A stretch of 64,000 nucleotides of DNA from Oppiella nova (taxonomy: Eukaryota > Arthropoda > Arachnida > Sarcoptiformes > Oppiidae), in the NCBI GenBank assembly GCA_905397405.1, contig CAJPVJ010000011.1, forward strand, positions 1 to 64,000, written 5' to 3'. The notes below the pieces were generated by a model. The model did no database searches. It had not been told where the DNA came from and saw only the letters and a list, made by a program, of their open reading frames with translations. Position numbers and translations under genes: made by a program. Positions 9,068 to 17,778 of the stretch are shown piece after piece (the first letter of the stretch is position 1; each line of letters begins with the position of its first letter).

Positions 9068-9701
9068 GTTGGACTCCTTGCATAAATCGTTCTACGAGTT
9101 GTTGGTCTTTGATACCTTTTGCGGATTCTACGCCTCCGCTGACATCGACTGCATACGCTTGAGTCGTTTGTATAGCGTCTTCAATATTTTCAGGGTTTAA
9201 ACCACCTGCCAAAATTAAAGCAATATCGAGTTTAGGGAATTGAGACCAGTCAAAACTGTGTCCAGTCCCTCCTTTCAGTTCAGGATGCCATGCGTCTAAA
9301 AGCATAGCACTCGCACCAGCCTGTTGGTATTGCTGAATTGTCGTAATAATATCTGAATTTTTTGCATCAGGTTTAATCTGAATCGCTTTGTACCAACGGC
9401 GCTTATTATACTGTGCGATCTGCTGACATTGTTGTGCAGTTTCATCACCATGAAACTGAATAATATCCAAAGGCACTTGTTCTAATACTTGTGCAATGTC
9501 TTGTGCGCTGGCATTGACAAATAATCCAACAATGTTGATATACGGTGGAATAAGTTGTGCCAATTGCTGAGCCAATTCAATCGTGACATAACGTGGACTA
9601 GGTTCATAAAACACAAAACCAATCGCATCCACACCTGCTTGTACAGCAGCTTGAATATCCTGTGGTCGTGTAATCCCACAAATTTTGGCACGGGTACGCA
9701 T
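9051..9701 (-). CDS. trpF: Phosphoribosylanthranilate isomerase
   Basis: A 216-residue TIM-barrel enzyme of the tryptophan pathway that converts phosphoribosylanthranilate to CdRP. The catalytic cysteine is in AKICGIT (C8) and the catalytic aspartate in [10 protein letters not shown] near the C-terminus. The phosphate-binding LILAGGL segment is present. It is the first gene of a two-gene unit with trpB, an order shared by many gammaproteobacteria with split trp genes. Confidence 0.96.
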   Translation of the reverse strand: MRTRAKICGITRPQDIQAAVQAGVDAIGFVFYEPSPRYVTIELAQQLAQLIPPYINIVGLFVNASAQDIAQVLEQVPLDIIQFHGDETAQQCQQIAQYNKRRWYKAIQIKPDAKNSDIITTIQQYQQAGASAMLLDAWHPELKGGTGHSFDWSQFPKLDIALILAGGLNPENIEDAIQTTQAYAVDVSGGVESAKGIKDQQLVERFMQGVQRGSAK

Positions 9702-9816
9702 AGCTTTGAACTCGAATTTGTTCAGACCAAACTGATTTTTTCAGTATTTTAAGCAAATCATTGTAAAGCAAATTTATTCACTTGCGTTAAAGTTCTATAG
9801 GATTATCTGTTTTACA

Positions 9817-9845
9817 TTGTTTATACACTAAACAAACTTTATACT
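9817..9845 (+). promoter_or_regulatory. btuB: Putative sigma-70 promoter of the B12 receptor gene
   Basis: TTGTTT (9817-9822) and TATACT (9840-9845) are spaced by 17 bases. Transcription would begin near 9852, just before the riboswitch core. Confidence 0.55.
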
Positions 9846-9859
9846 GCACACAAATGCAA

Positions 9860-10050
9860 CAAGTCTAGCTTAAGGCTTTGGGAAGTTGGTGGAAATCCAA
9901 CACTGCCCCCGCAACGGTAAAATGAAAATATTATTCTTTAATAAGTCAAAAGACTTACACCACTGCAATGTTTTGTGGGAAGGTGGAATAATCTGAATCG
10001 CTTTAGGTTCTATATTTAAGTCCGGATACCAGCTTGTTGTGCCCTTAAAC
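9860..10050 (+). ncRNA. Cobalamin (adenosylcobalamin) riboswitch
   Basis: The conserved core is recognisable: GGGAAG then GGTGGAAATCC and the hallmark ACTGCCCCCGCAAC (9902-9915). After a variable stem (AAGTC / GACTT) come CCACTGC and GGGAAGG (9960-9982), and finally AAGTCCGGATACC (10018-10030). These match the B12-element consensus. It precedes a BtuB-like receptor gene, the classical target. A hairpin holding the Shine-Dalgarno sequence follows directly, which suggests control of translation. Binding of cobalamin would be expected to lower receptor synthesis. Confidence 0.92.
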
Positions 10051-10055
10051 TCAAT

Positions 10056-10074
10056 CATTCACGGGGAGTGAATG
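10056..10074 (+). promoter_or_regulatory. btuB: Hairpin with the Shine-Dalgarno sequence in its loop
   Basis: CATTCAC (10056-10062) pairs perfectly with GTGAATG (10068-10074), leaving GGGGA in the loop, two bases before the first ATG. It lies just 3' of the riboswitch and is probably its expression platform. A second Shine-Dalgarno-like GGAG (10078-10081) serves the ATG at 10088. Confidence 0.65.
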
Positions 10075-10075
10075 T

Positions 10076-11968
10076 ATGGAGCATATCATGTCTGTTATTT
10101 TTAAACCTACTGCACTTGTAGGTGCTGTCGCTATTGCGATGGGGTTATCTTCTCCTGCTTTTGCAGATACTTCTTCAAATTCAGAAGCAAATTCGAAACT
10201 TGATACAATTGTAATCACTGCTACTCGCTCTGAAGAAAAAATTGAAAATGTGCCAGCACGGATTTCAATTATTGAACCACACATATTAGAACAATCACCA
10301 ATTGCTGAACTACCGCATTTGCTTATGAGTGATGCCTCTATTGATATGATGCAATATGGTGGTTATGGTCAAGCAGCCTCTATCTTTACACGTGGAACTA
10401 ATTCAACTCACACTTTGGTACTCCGTGATGGTGTTCGTTTAAATACAGGTTCTGCTGGTTCTGCATCATTAGCTTTTATTGATACTACTGATATCAAACA
10501 GATTGAAGTACTAAAAGGCCCTGCATCAGTCTTATATGGAACAGATGCAATTGGAGGCGTTGTACAACTCATTTCAAAAACTCCTGAAAAAACGGGTGCT
10601 TTCATCACAGGTGAAATTGGTGAACACAATACCTATAAATCTGTTGTAGGTGCTGATCTCGCAGAAAATGGTTTTTATGCACAAATCCGAGGACAACGTT
10701 TAGAATCCGATGGTACTCAAGTTACAGATTTTAAAGATGCTCATGTCAAAGCGGGCTCATATGATCAAAAAGGCTTAAGTGCAAAAGTAGGTATCGAAAA
10801 AGAACATTATGCTGCTTCTATAGATTATTCACAAAATCAAGGGACTGCGACTTATATTGATGGTATAAATGACACCAATTGGAATCTAATTGGATTAAAA
10901 AATATATCGCAAGATTTTAAAAATGAAGTGATCAATATTAAAGGTCGTGTCAACATTAATGATAATCTGTCAGTTAATACACGTTTGTCACAATTTAAAG
11001 ATGACTTAGAACAAAATGATTCACATGATGCTATTTATAACACGACAAAAGAAGCTGAACTGTATAGTAAATGGCAATTTACCCCAACTCAGAATATTTT
11101 AGCTGGTGTAGCCACTAAAAATATAAAATCTGATGTGCTTTCAGGTAGTGGTGCCTATGGTGTGGATTACAACAAAGATGTAGATAGCACAGGTTATTTT
11201 GTACAACATCAATACCAATCAAATAAACTACATACTCAATTGGGTTTACGTGTAGAAGATCACGAAACCTTTGGCACGCATACAGTAGGCCAAGCAGCTG
11301 CACGCTATCAAATTTCACCTGCAACAAGTATTTATACCAATATTGGTACAGCATTTCGAGCTCCAACCAACAATGACCTTTATGCGCTAAATTGGGGTGG
11401 AAATCCAAATTTGAAGCCTGAAGAAAGTATTTCTTATGAAATTGGTTTAGATCAAAAAATTACTGATCAGTTAAGCCTAGGATTATCTGCATATCGTAAT
11501 GAGGTTGATGATTTGATCACGTATGTGACAGATCCAATCACATATGAAAGCAGATTATACAATGTCAAAAAAGCAACCTTTACAGGTGGTGAGTTTAATT
11601 TAGATTGGGCAAATGATGAATTATTTACTAATCTTTCTTATGCATATGTACAACCTAAAGACAAAGAGACAGATCAAGACTTGAATCGTCGTTCGCGTCA
11701 AAGTCTAACATTGACAGCAGGTATACAGAACGAAGTTTATGGCATTAGTACATCACTTTCTGCAAAATCTAGACCTAAAAATAGTACAGTTTCTGGTTAT
11801 GCTACTGTCGATGTTAATGCTTTTTGGAATGTAAATCCAAATGTAAAACTATTTACAAACATCCAAAACATTGGTGATGTTGAATACAAAACAACTTCAT
11901 ACAGTAATGGTTACTACTACATCAACGGTGGTCGACTTGCATCTGCAGGGGTAACTTTCCGCTACTAA
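10076..11968 (+). CDS. btuB: TonB-dependent vitamin B12 receptor (BtuB-like)
   Basis: A 630-residue outer-membrane receptor. There is a signal peptide ending near AFA, a TonB-box region (LDTIVITATRSEE), a plug domain (about residues 55-175, with IEVLKGPASVLYGTDAIGGVV) and a 22-strand barrel ending in an aromatic residue (VTFRY). The B12 riboswitch in front supports cobalamin or cobinamide as ligand. Either ATG at 10076 or ATG at 10088 (MSVIFKP, with GGAG upstream) could be the start; the latter gives a more usual signal peptide. A terminator and an adenosyltransferase gene follow. Confidence 0.92.
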   Translation: MEHIMSVIFKPTALVGAVAIAMGLSSPAFADTSSNSEANSKLDTIVITATRSEEKIENVPARISIIEPHILEQSPIAELPHLLMSDASIDMMQYGGYGQAASIFTRGTNSTHTLVLRDGVRLNTGSAGSASLAFIDTTDIKQIEVLKGPASVLYGTDAIGGVVQLISKTPEKTGAFITGEIGEHNTYKSVVGADLAENGFYAQIRGQRLESDGTQVTDFKDAHVKAGSYDQKGLSAKVGIEKEHYAASIDYSQNQGTATYIDGINDTNWNLIGLKNISQDFKNEVINIKGRVNINDNLSVNTRLSQFKDDLEQNDSHDAIYNTTKEAELYSKWQFTPTQNILAGVATKNIKSDVLSGSGAYGVDYNKDVDSTGYFVQHQYQSNKLHTQLGLRVEDHETFGTHTVGQAAARYQISPATSIYTNIGTAFRAPTNNDLYALNWGGNPNLKPEESISYEIGLDQKITDQLSLGLSAYRNEVDDLITYVTDPITYESRLYNVKKATFTGGEFNLDWANDELFTNLSYAYVQPKDKETDQDLNRRSRQSLTLTAGIQNEVYGISTSLSAKSRPKNSTVSGYATVDVNAFWNVNPNVKLFTNIQNIGDVEYKTTSYSNGYYYINGGRLASAGVTFRY

Positions 11969-12008
11969 AAGCGACACCCAAAAAAATATCTAAAACAGCG
12001 CAGTTTAT

Positions 12009-12040
12009 GGATAATGTTTTGACCGACATTATCCTTTTTT
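12009..12040 (+). terminator. Strong intrinsic terminator after btuB
   Basis: GGATAATGT (12009-12017) pairs with ACATTATCC (12026-12034), followed directly by TTTTTT. It separates btuB from the adenosyltransferase gene 36 bases downstream. Confidence 0.85.
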
Positions 12041-12076
12041 ATTCTTTATCTTTTCATTTTTCTCTAGGACAAAATT

Positions 12077-12655
12077 ATGGGACATCGTTTAAGTAAAATT
12101 TATACCCGTACAGGTGATTCAGGTACCACTGGATTAGGAGATGGTTCTCGCGTAGCGAAAGATGACTTACGTATTACCGCTCTCGGTGATGTAGATGAAC
12201 TAAATTCTATTGTTGGTGTATTACGTTCACAAATTTCAATGAGTAACATCGTCGATAAAGCCGATTGGGATAAATCACTGAGTTTAATTCAACACTGGCT
12301 ATTTGATTTAGGTGGTGAAGTCTGTATTCCTAACTACAACTTGCTTCAACCTGTTTGTGTTGAATTTCTTGAAAAGGAAATCGACAAAATGAATGAAGAC
12401 TTACCAATGCTTAAGGACTTTATTCTACCTTCAGGAACATTAGCATGTAGCTATGCGCATCAAGCACGTGCTGTATGTCGTCGTGCAGAACGCAGCTTAA
12501 TGACCGTACACAGTCGTGATCAAAATATTCAAGCAACTGCTCTACAATTAATTAACAGATTATCCGACTGGTTTTTTGTTGCTTCACGCACCTTACAACG
12601 TGCAGAAGGTGGTAGTGAAGTGCTTTGGCAAAAGAACATCAATGATACGATTTAA
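12077..12655 (+). CDS. pduO: PduO-type ATP:cob(I)alamin adenosyltransferase
   Basis: A 192-residue enzyme that transfers the adenosyl group of ATP to reduced cobalamin, giving the coenzyme form. The PduO/MMAB signature is present: the N-terminal ATP-binding YTRTGDSGTTGLGDG, then GDVDELNSIVG, and the helix RAVCRRAERSL. It has the all-helical length typical of the family. A Shine-Dalgarno AGGA is nine bases before the ATG. It follows the B12 receptor, linking uptake with activation, although the intervening terminator means expression may depend on read-through or its own promoter. Confidence 0.93.
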   Translation: MGHRLSKIYTRTGDSGTTGLGDGSRVAKDDLRITALGDVDELNSIVGVLRSQISMSNIVDKADWDKSLSLIQHWLFDLGGEVCIPNYNLLQPVCVEFLEKEIDKMNEDLPMLKDFILPSGTLACSYAHQARAVCRRAERSLMTVHSRDQNIQATALQLINRLSDWFFVASRTLQRAEGGSEVLWQKNINDTI

Positions 12656-12768
12656 CGATAAATCACTGTCTAGAAGTAAATTTTTAACAGTATGATAAAG
12701 TCAAGTTATTGCTAAAAGTAAGACTTAAACGATTACTAGACAGATGAAAATGAGAATGTGAGTTCATT

Positions 12769-13491
12769 ATGAGAATTATCGGACATCGTGGCGCGCGTGG
12801 TGAAGCACCTGAAAATACCTTAGCGGGATTTCAATATATTCACGATTTAGGTATCCGTGCAGTTGAATTCGATGTTCGACAATTAAAAGATGATGAACTC
12901 ATTATCATGCATGATGATAATTTTTTAAGAACGACCGGAATAGATCAAGCACTGTATGATTTAAACAGCACTGAATTAGCGGCCTATAACCAAGCCAATA
13001 TCTGGATGGATTGGGAAAAACAAATTACCCCTACCTTAAGCCAAAGCCTAAAGATTATGCAGGACTTTGAGCATATTGAAGTTGAAGTGAAAGCTGTAGA
13101 AACATTGCAACACGCTGAACAACTCATCATCGAATTACAAAAACAACTGCGAGGTTTTGAAAATGTCGCAGTGATTACCAGTTTTGATTTAAAAATACAT
13201 CAAGCCTTACAACAGCAAAACTCAAGTTTTAAACGTGGTCTACTGATTGAAGATGACATCCAACAACGTGCGATCGAACAAGCATTACAACTGGGATGCT
13301 GCCAGATTGGATGGATGAATCAATTGGCAACAGATGAGCTCATTCAAGCAACTCAGCGTGCAGGTTTGGGCATCAGTGTTTGGACCGTCAATGATATTGA
13401 GCGCGCTAAGCATTTAAGAGATTTGGGGATCAATGGATTAATTACTGATTTCCCAAAAATGATGCAGCTTGCCTTAGCGCAAATTCAATAA
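12769..13491 (+). CDS. Glycerophosphodiester phosphodiesterase
   Basis: A 240-residue TIM-barrel phosphodiesterase of the GDPD family, which cleaves deacylated phospholipids to glycerol-3-phosphate and an alcohol. The catalytic first motif GHRGARGEAPENT (H6), the metal-site VEFDVR, and the second catalytic histidine in IIMHDD are visible. The C-terminal SVWTVND and GLITDFP motifs complete the barrel. There is no signal peptide, so it is probably the cytoplasmic (UgpQ-like) form. It stands alone between the B12 genes and the desaturase. Confidence 0.93.
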   Translation: MRIIGHRGARGEAPENTLAGFQYIHDLGIRAVEFDVRQLKDDELIIMHDDNFLRTTGIDQALYDLNSTELAAYNQANIWMDWEKQITPTLSQSLKIMQDFEHIEVEVKAVETLQHAEQLIIELQKQLRGFENVAVITSFDLKIHQALQQQNSSFKRGLLIEDDIQQRAIEQALQLGCCQIGWMNQLATDELIQATQRAGLGISVWTVNDIERAKHLRDLGINGLITDFPKMMQLALAQIQ

Positions 13492-13850
13492 CTCAAATCC
13501 ATTTAATAACACAATAAAGTAGAATTTTATTTTGAACTTTTGAGGGTTCCAAAATTAAAATTTAACTTGAGAATCAATTATCTAACCCCCTAAAAATCAA
13601 ATTGGATAAGACAGAAAAATTCTTACACTATTGTGACATTTAAATACGACGTTTTAACCATTCATTTTTTTCGATCAAACCGCTAGAATTCATGTTTTAT
13701 TCTGTTACTGTTTTATACAATACAGATGTACACTAATACTAGTGAACACATGTTCGCCCATGATAATATCTGTGAAAGTATAGCCTAGAAAAATGCTGAA
13801 GCTATGCGTTTAACTTTACCTGATTAAGGTTCTTAGGAGTGCTGTTGGAG
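13492..13850. other. Regulatory region upstream of the desaturase
   Basis: This is about 350 bp of AT-rich DNA with no coding frame. Its right half carries overlapping inverted repeats (13727-13755) that look like repressor sites. Confidence 0.6.
13727..13755. promoter_or_regulatory. Overlapping palindromes, putative operator
   Basis: TGTACACTA-ATAC-TAGTGAACA (13727-13748) is an inverted repeat with 8 of 9 bases matching per arm. It overlaps a second one, GAACA-CA-TGTTC (13744-13755). They stand about 100 bases before the desaturase start. The geometry suits a dimeric TetR- or GntR-type repressor of lipid genes, but the regulator is inferred, not identified. Confidence 0.45.
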
Positions 13851-15014
13851 ATGAATGCTCCCCTACCCAAAGCCCCAATAAATTGGATCGGTGTTTTTGC
13901 CTTGGTTTTTTTACCTCTTGTGGCAGTAATTGCGATCCCTTTATATGCCTACCACCATGATTTTAGTGCGGCAGCTTGGATTAGTTTATTCGTTTTACTC
14001 GGTCTCAGTAGTTTAGGTATTACTGCAGGTTATCATCGCTTGTGGGCACATCGTGCATACGAAGCGACTTTACCACTTAAAATCATTTTGATGATCATGG
14101 GAACTTTTGCTGTTCAAAACAGTATTTTGTTCTGGGCTTCTGGTCACCGTACACATCACCGCCATGTGGATGATGTGGATCAAGATCCGTATTCGATTAA
14201 CAATGGTTTTTGGTACGCTCATATTGGCTGGATGTTACGTAATTATCCTGCTGCTGAATCAAATTATAAAAATGCACCTGATTTGTTGAATGACAAAGTG
14301 GTTATGTTCCAAGACAAGTATTATGTTCCACTTGTGATTGCTGTACATGCTGCGATTTTAGTTCCACTGGGTTGGGCTGTAGGTGACATGTGGGGCGTAT
14401 TACTCTTAGGTGGTTTACTCCGCTTAATCATTAGCCACCATGTAACATTCTTTATCAACTCACTCTGCCATATGTGGGGCAAACGTCCTTATACTGACGA
14501 AAATACTGCACGTGATAACTTTGTTCTTGCCATTGCAACATGGGGCGAGGGTTATCATAACTATCACCATATTTTCCAATACGATTATCGTAATGGTGTG
14601 AAATGGTGGCAATATGATCCAACAAAATGGTTGATTTGGTCGTGCTCTAAAATCGGTTTAGCCAAGAATCTACGTCGTATCCCAAGCTTTAATATCAAAA
14701 AAGCGGAATTGGCGATGAGATTTAAATATGCTGAACAGGATTTAGCGATTTATGGTCATAACGTCAATGCAGACATCATCGCGATGAAACAAAAAGTATC
14801 GCAAGAATATGAAGCATTCACCAATACGTTAAATGATTGGGCTGCGTTAAAAGAACAAGAGCTACAAGCGAAAAAAGCATCTGTTGCTGAAAAAATCCAC
14901 CAAATGGATGTCAAACTCAAAGTTGATTTCCAATTGGTCGAACAGAAACTTGCTTTCCATCGTGAACGTTTAGAAACATTGATGCGTGGAATCAAAAAGA
15001 ACGTTGTTTCTTAA
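13851..15014 (+). CDS. Acyl-CoA delta-9 fatty acid desaturase
   Basis: An integral-membrane di-iron desaturase of 387 residues that puts a double bond into saturated acyl chains. The three histidine boxes are intact: HRLWAH, HRTHHRHVD and HNYHH. Four hydrophobic helices surround them. The last 120 residues form a charged, coiled-coil-like tail (many Lys, Glu and Gln), longer than the minimal enzyme. I chose ATG at 13851 (MNAPLPKAP) with AGGAG 11 bases before; a GTG four codons upstream overlaps that ribosome-binding site and is less likely. Palindromic DNA upstream suggests repression by fatty-acid status. Confidence 0.9.
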   Translation: MNAPLPKAPINWIGVFALVFLPLVAVIAIPLYAYHHDFSAAAWISLFVLLGLSSLGITAGYHRLWAHRAYEATLPLKIILMIMGTFAVQNSILFWASGHRTHHRHVDDVDQDPYSINNGFWYAHIGWMLRNYPAAESNYKNAPDLLNDKVVMFQDKYYVPLVIAVHAAILVPLGWAVGDMWGVLLLGGLLRLIISHHVTFFINSLCHMWGKRPYTDENTARDNFVLAIATWGEGYHNYHHIFQYDYRNGVKWWQYDPTKWLIWSCSKIGLAKNLRRIPSFNIKKAELAMRFKYAEQDLAIYGHNVNADIIAMKQKVSQEYEAFTNTLNDWAALKEQELQAKKASVAEKIHQMDVKLKVDFQLVEQKLAFHRERLETLMRGIKKNVVS

Positions 15015-15036
15015 ATTCTCAATACACATCAAAAGC

Positions 15037-15063
15037 AAAGCTCCGAAAGGGGCTTTTCTTTTA
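15037..15063 (+). terminator. Terminator after the desaturase
   Basis: AAAGCTCC-GAAA-GGGGCTTT, with a stable GAAA tetraloop, is followed by TCTTTTA, 22 bases past the stop codon. Confidence 0.8.
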
Positions 15064-15110
15064 TCCATTTTTTACAGAAACTCATACTGAGAATATTGAG
15101 AGAAAATAAT

Positions 15111-15440
15111 ATGCAAATTAATAACATCCCCTTTGGCATTACCAACTGGGCAGAAGTTCCAACAACGCGCCATGAGGGTGAGCAAGGCTTTGCACTTTGG
15201 CGCACACAACAATTTGATAATATTCGAGTGCGAATGGTCGAATATTCTGTCGATTATTTGGCTGATCACTGGTGTCTTAAAGGTCATATCCTGTTTTGCT
15301 TAGAAGGTGAATTGCACACTGAACTTGATGATGGACGTACCTTTACCTTAAAAGCAGGGATGAGTTATCAAGTTGCAGACCAAGCTGAAGCGCATCGTTC
15401 TTCTACCGCATTTGGTGCAAAACTATTTATTGTTGACTAA
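15111..15440 (+). CDS. DHCW-motif cupin-fold protein
   Basis: A 109-residue single-domain cupin. It carries the diagnostic segment ADHWCLKGH, followed by ILFCLEGELHTELDDGR and the second cupin strand block. This matches the family annotated as DHCW-motif cupins. Histidines and a glutamate in these segments could bind a metal. The activity is unknown. ATG at 15111 is preferred over a TTG five codons upstream because the family begins with MxIxxIPF. It is followed 77 bases later by selO on the same strand. Confidence 0.82.
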   Translation: MQINNIPFGITNWAEVPTTRHEGEQGFALWRTQQFDNIRVRMVEYSVDYLADHWCLKGHILFCLEGELHTELDDGRTFTLKAGMSYQVADQAEAHRSSTAFGAKLFIVD

Positions 15441-15517
15441 AACAGTCGACATTATCTCAACAGCTTAAAACTTTGCTATATTGAGAGGGACAAGTAAAAC
15501 CATTGTGACCGATCGCT

Positions 15518-16975
15518 ATGCAATTTGCCCCACGTTATCCATCTCTCGATTCAAAGCTCTACCATGAGCAAATGCCTAGTCCACTGAAAGGTGCAAAGGC
15601 TGGGCATTTTAATGCTGCGCTTGCGGATGAATTACAATGGTCTGAAGATGAAAAAGCCCAATGGGTCGAGATTTGTAGCGGACAAAAAACCTTTGCTGAA
15701 TTTCATCCCCTTGCCATGGTTTATGCAGGGCATCAATTTGGACAATGGGCAGGTCAATTGGGGGATGGACGTGGCCTATTGATAGCGCAAATTTTAAATC
15801 GACAAGGTCAAACCATTGACCTACATTTAAAAGGTGCAGGCTCAACCCCCTACTCTCGTATGGGAGACGGACGTGCTGTATTACGTTCTGTGATTCGTGA
15901 ATATCTAGCGGGTCATGCACTCAATGCACTGGGGGTTCCTTCAAGCAATTCTGTAGGCTTTACTTCTTCAACCCAAGGCGTACAACGAGAAAAACTTGAA
16001 CTTGGTGCAATGATGTTACGCACTTCGGATTGCCACATCCGTTTAGGGCATTTTGAATGGATTAATCAATATCAGCCTGAATTACTCACTGAATTTACCC
16101 AAAAATGTATTGAATGGCACTATCCACAATGTTTGAGTACTGAACAGCAAAAGTTTGAAGACACTGTTCTAGCATTTGCAACGCAAGTGATTCAAAACAC
16201 CGCTGTCATGATCGCAAAATGGCAATTGGTTGGTTTTGCACATGGGGTTATGAATACAGATAATCTCAATATTACAGGTTCTACCCTCGATTTTGGCCCT
16301 TATGGTTTTATGGAGCGTTTCCGTCCCAATTGGATCAACAATCATAGTGATTACAATGGTCGTTATACCTACCAAAACCAACCGAGTATTGCACATTGGA
16401 ACTTATGGAATTGGTTAAACAATTTAATTCCACTGGCACAAGCAGAAAATAAAGAACAATTTAAGCAAGACCTCGTCAAATGTTTAGAGCATTTTGAACC
16501 GACCTTTCTAGAACATTATACCCATGGGCTATGCCAAAAACTTGGACTACCCAGCTTCCACAAAGATAGTTTTGATTGTGGTATGGCATTTTTAAGAATT
16601 CTACAAAGTGAGCAACTCGACTATACCGACAGTTTTCTTCGCTTACAGAATAAAGAATATGAAGCTATTAAAGATGATTGCCTAGATCGCTTTCAATTTG
16701 AAAACTTCTTGACGCAATATCACAATATTCGTGAGCAGCAAGATGTTGATGTACTTGATGCGGAAATGAAAAAGGCCAATCCAGTCTATATTTTAAGAAA
16801 TCATATGCTACAAACAGCCATTGAACAGGCTGAACGTGATGATTTTTCTGAGGTTGATCGCCTATTTAAATTGCTTGGTCAGCCCTTTACCAAACAAACG
16901 GATTTAGAAACAGCCAAAGATTTAGCGCCTTTACCGAGCGACGTTCCTGAAGTGATGGTGAGTTGTTCTTCTTGA
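15518..16975 (+). CDS. selO: Protein adenylyltransferase SelO (YdiU family)
   Basis: A 485-residue pseudokinase-fold enzyme that transfers AMP from ATP to proteins, with a reported role in redox stress. The family core is present: GDGRGLLIAQI, the lysine segment DLHLKGAGSTPYSR (K105), GDGRAVLRSVIREYL, then NTDN (about 246-249) and LDFGPYGF (D258). The C-terminus ends in SCSS, with cysteine C483 at the antepenultimate position that is selenocysteine in vertebrate SelO. Length and motifs are normal. It follows a small cupin gene. Confidence 0.95.
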   Translation: MQFAPRYPSLDSKLYHEQMPSPLKGAKAGHFNAALADELQWSEDEKAQWVEICSGQKTFAEFHPLAMVYAGHQFGQWAGQLGDGRGLLIAQILNRQGQTIDLHLKGAGSTPYSRMGDGRAVLRSVIREYLAGHALNALGVPSSNSVGFTSSTQGVQREKLELGAMMLRTSDCHIRLGHFEWINQYQPELLTEFTQKCIEWHYPQCLSTEQQKFEDTVLAFATQVIQNTAVMIAKWQLVGFAHGVMNTDNLNITGSTLDFGPYGFMERFRPNWINNHSDYNGRYTYQNQPSIAHWNLWNWLNNLIPLAQAENKEQFKQDLVKCLEHFEPTFLEHYTHGLCQKLGLPSFHKDSFDCGMAFLRILQSEQLDYTDSFLRLQNKEYEAIKDDCLDRFQFENFLTQYHNIREQQDVDVLDAEMKKANPVYILRNHMLQTAIEQAERDDFSEVDRLFKLLGQPFTKQTDLETAKDLAPLPSDVPEVMVSCSS

Positions 16976-17020
16976 TCAAATAAATTGCCGAATCACTTTC
17001 TTTGATCTGCCCCATCATAG

Positions 17021-17060
17021 TTACCCACAATTTCTGTGGATAAACTTGTGTTTATCCACA
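17021..17060 (+). repeat. DnaA-box inverted repeat, copy 1
   Basis: A 40-bp element with a near-box TTACCCACA (17021-17029), then TGTGGATAA (17035-17043) and TTATCCACA (17052-17060). The latter two are perfect DnaA boxes in opposite orientation, forming an 11-bp stem around a TTGT loop. A further partial box, AAATCCACA, is at 17065-17073. It lies between the end of selO and the L,D-transpeptidase gene. Copy 2, at 18298-18337, matches in 38 of 40 bases. No T-tract follows, so a terminator role is unlikely. Confidence 0.85.
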
Positions 17061-17154
17061 GGATAAATCCACAATCACAAATTAACTACAGCTTTTGTCT
17101 TTAGAATGAATAAAATTTAGGCAATACAGGGTTTTACAACATTAGTATTCTAAA

Positions 17155-17754
17155 ATGAATAAAAAATACCTCATTCCATGCTTGATTCTTTTGGCTATAG
17201 CTATAGCAAGTGTCTGGACTTATCAAAAATATAATCAATTTATTCCAACCGCAAATGCTGCCATACATGTGCAGAATTTATCTGAGCAAGAGATTCAACG
17301 TCTTCGTCAAAACACGCCAATCACCGAAGTTAAAGTTTATAAATCGGATCGTATTGTTAAACTCATGCATCATGATCAAGACATACGAACATATCCAATG
17401 CGCTTAGGCTTTGATCCTATTGGACATAAAGTTAAAGAAGGTGATGGAAAAACCCCTGAAGGTCGTTATATTCTAGATTGGTGTAATCCCAATAGTGCAT
17501 TTTATAAATCGCTGCATGTGTCCTATCCAAACCAACAGGATAAATCTAAAGCCAACCAACTTGGCGTTTCTCCTGGTGGCGACATTATGATTCATGGTTC
17601 AGCAACACGCTCACAAGTGGAAAAACTCCCGAGTTTAATGACCTACTTACCTAGAAATGACTGGACATGGGGGTGTATTGCCGTTAGAAATATAGATATG
17701 GATGAAATTTGGAAACTGGTCGATGATGGAACAGTGATTAGCATTTATTCATAA
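17155..17754 (+). CDS. L,D-transpeptidase (YkuD domain)
   Basis: A 199-residue envelope protein with an N-terminal membrane anchor or signal (about residues 4-24). The C-terminal YkuD catalytic domain holds the histidine in MIHGSA (H148) and the nucleophile in TWGCIAVRN (C174); the common SxGCIR motif appears as TWGCIAVRN. Such enzymes cross-link peptidoglycan or attach proteins to it. The segment GDGKTPEGRYILDW is the typical substrate-loop region. It is the first gene of a pair bracketed by the two DnaA-box repeats. Confidence 0.9.
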   Translation: MNKKYLIPCLILLAIAIASVWTYQKYNQFIPTANAAIHVQNLSEQEIQRLRQNTPITEVKVYKSDRIVKLMHHDQDIRTYPMRLGFDPIGHKVKEGDGKTPEGRYILDWCNPNSAFYKSLHVSYPNQQDKSKANQLGVSPGGDIMIHGSATRSQVEKLPSLMTYLPRNDWTWGCIAVRNIDMDEIWKLVDDGTVISIYS

Positions 17755-17778
17755 ATAATATTTTAAAAAGAGACAGTG

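Larger units (their letters stand above)
9702..10075. other. Divergent regulatory region between trpF and the B12 receptor gene
   Basis: This 374-bp non-coding stretch contains a promoter (9817-9845), a cobalamin riboswitch and a ribosome-binding-site hairpin for the rightward gene. The trpF promoter must lie in its left part; I see no clear attenuator or leader peptide for trpF. Confidence 0.75.

Noticed and set aside
9870-10058. Minus-strand reading frame of 62 codons
   Set aside because: It lies antisense to the B12 riboswitch core and has no ribosome-binding site or family resemblance.
10056-10074. Hairpin before btuB as an intrinsic terminator
   Set aside because: No T-tract follows and its loop holds the ribosome-binding site, so translational control is more likely.
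17035-17060. Reading the DnaA-box hairpins as terminators
   Set aside because: Neither copy is followed by a T-run on either strand, and the arms match DnaA boxes exactly.
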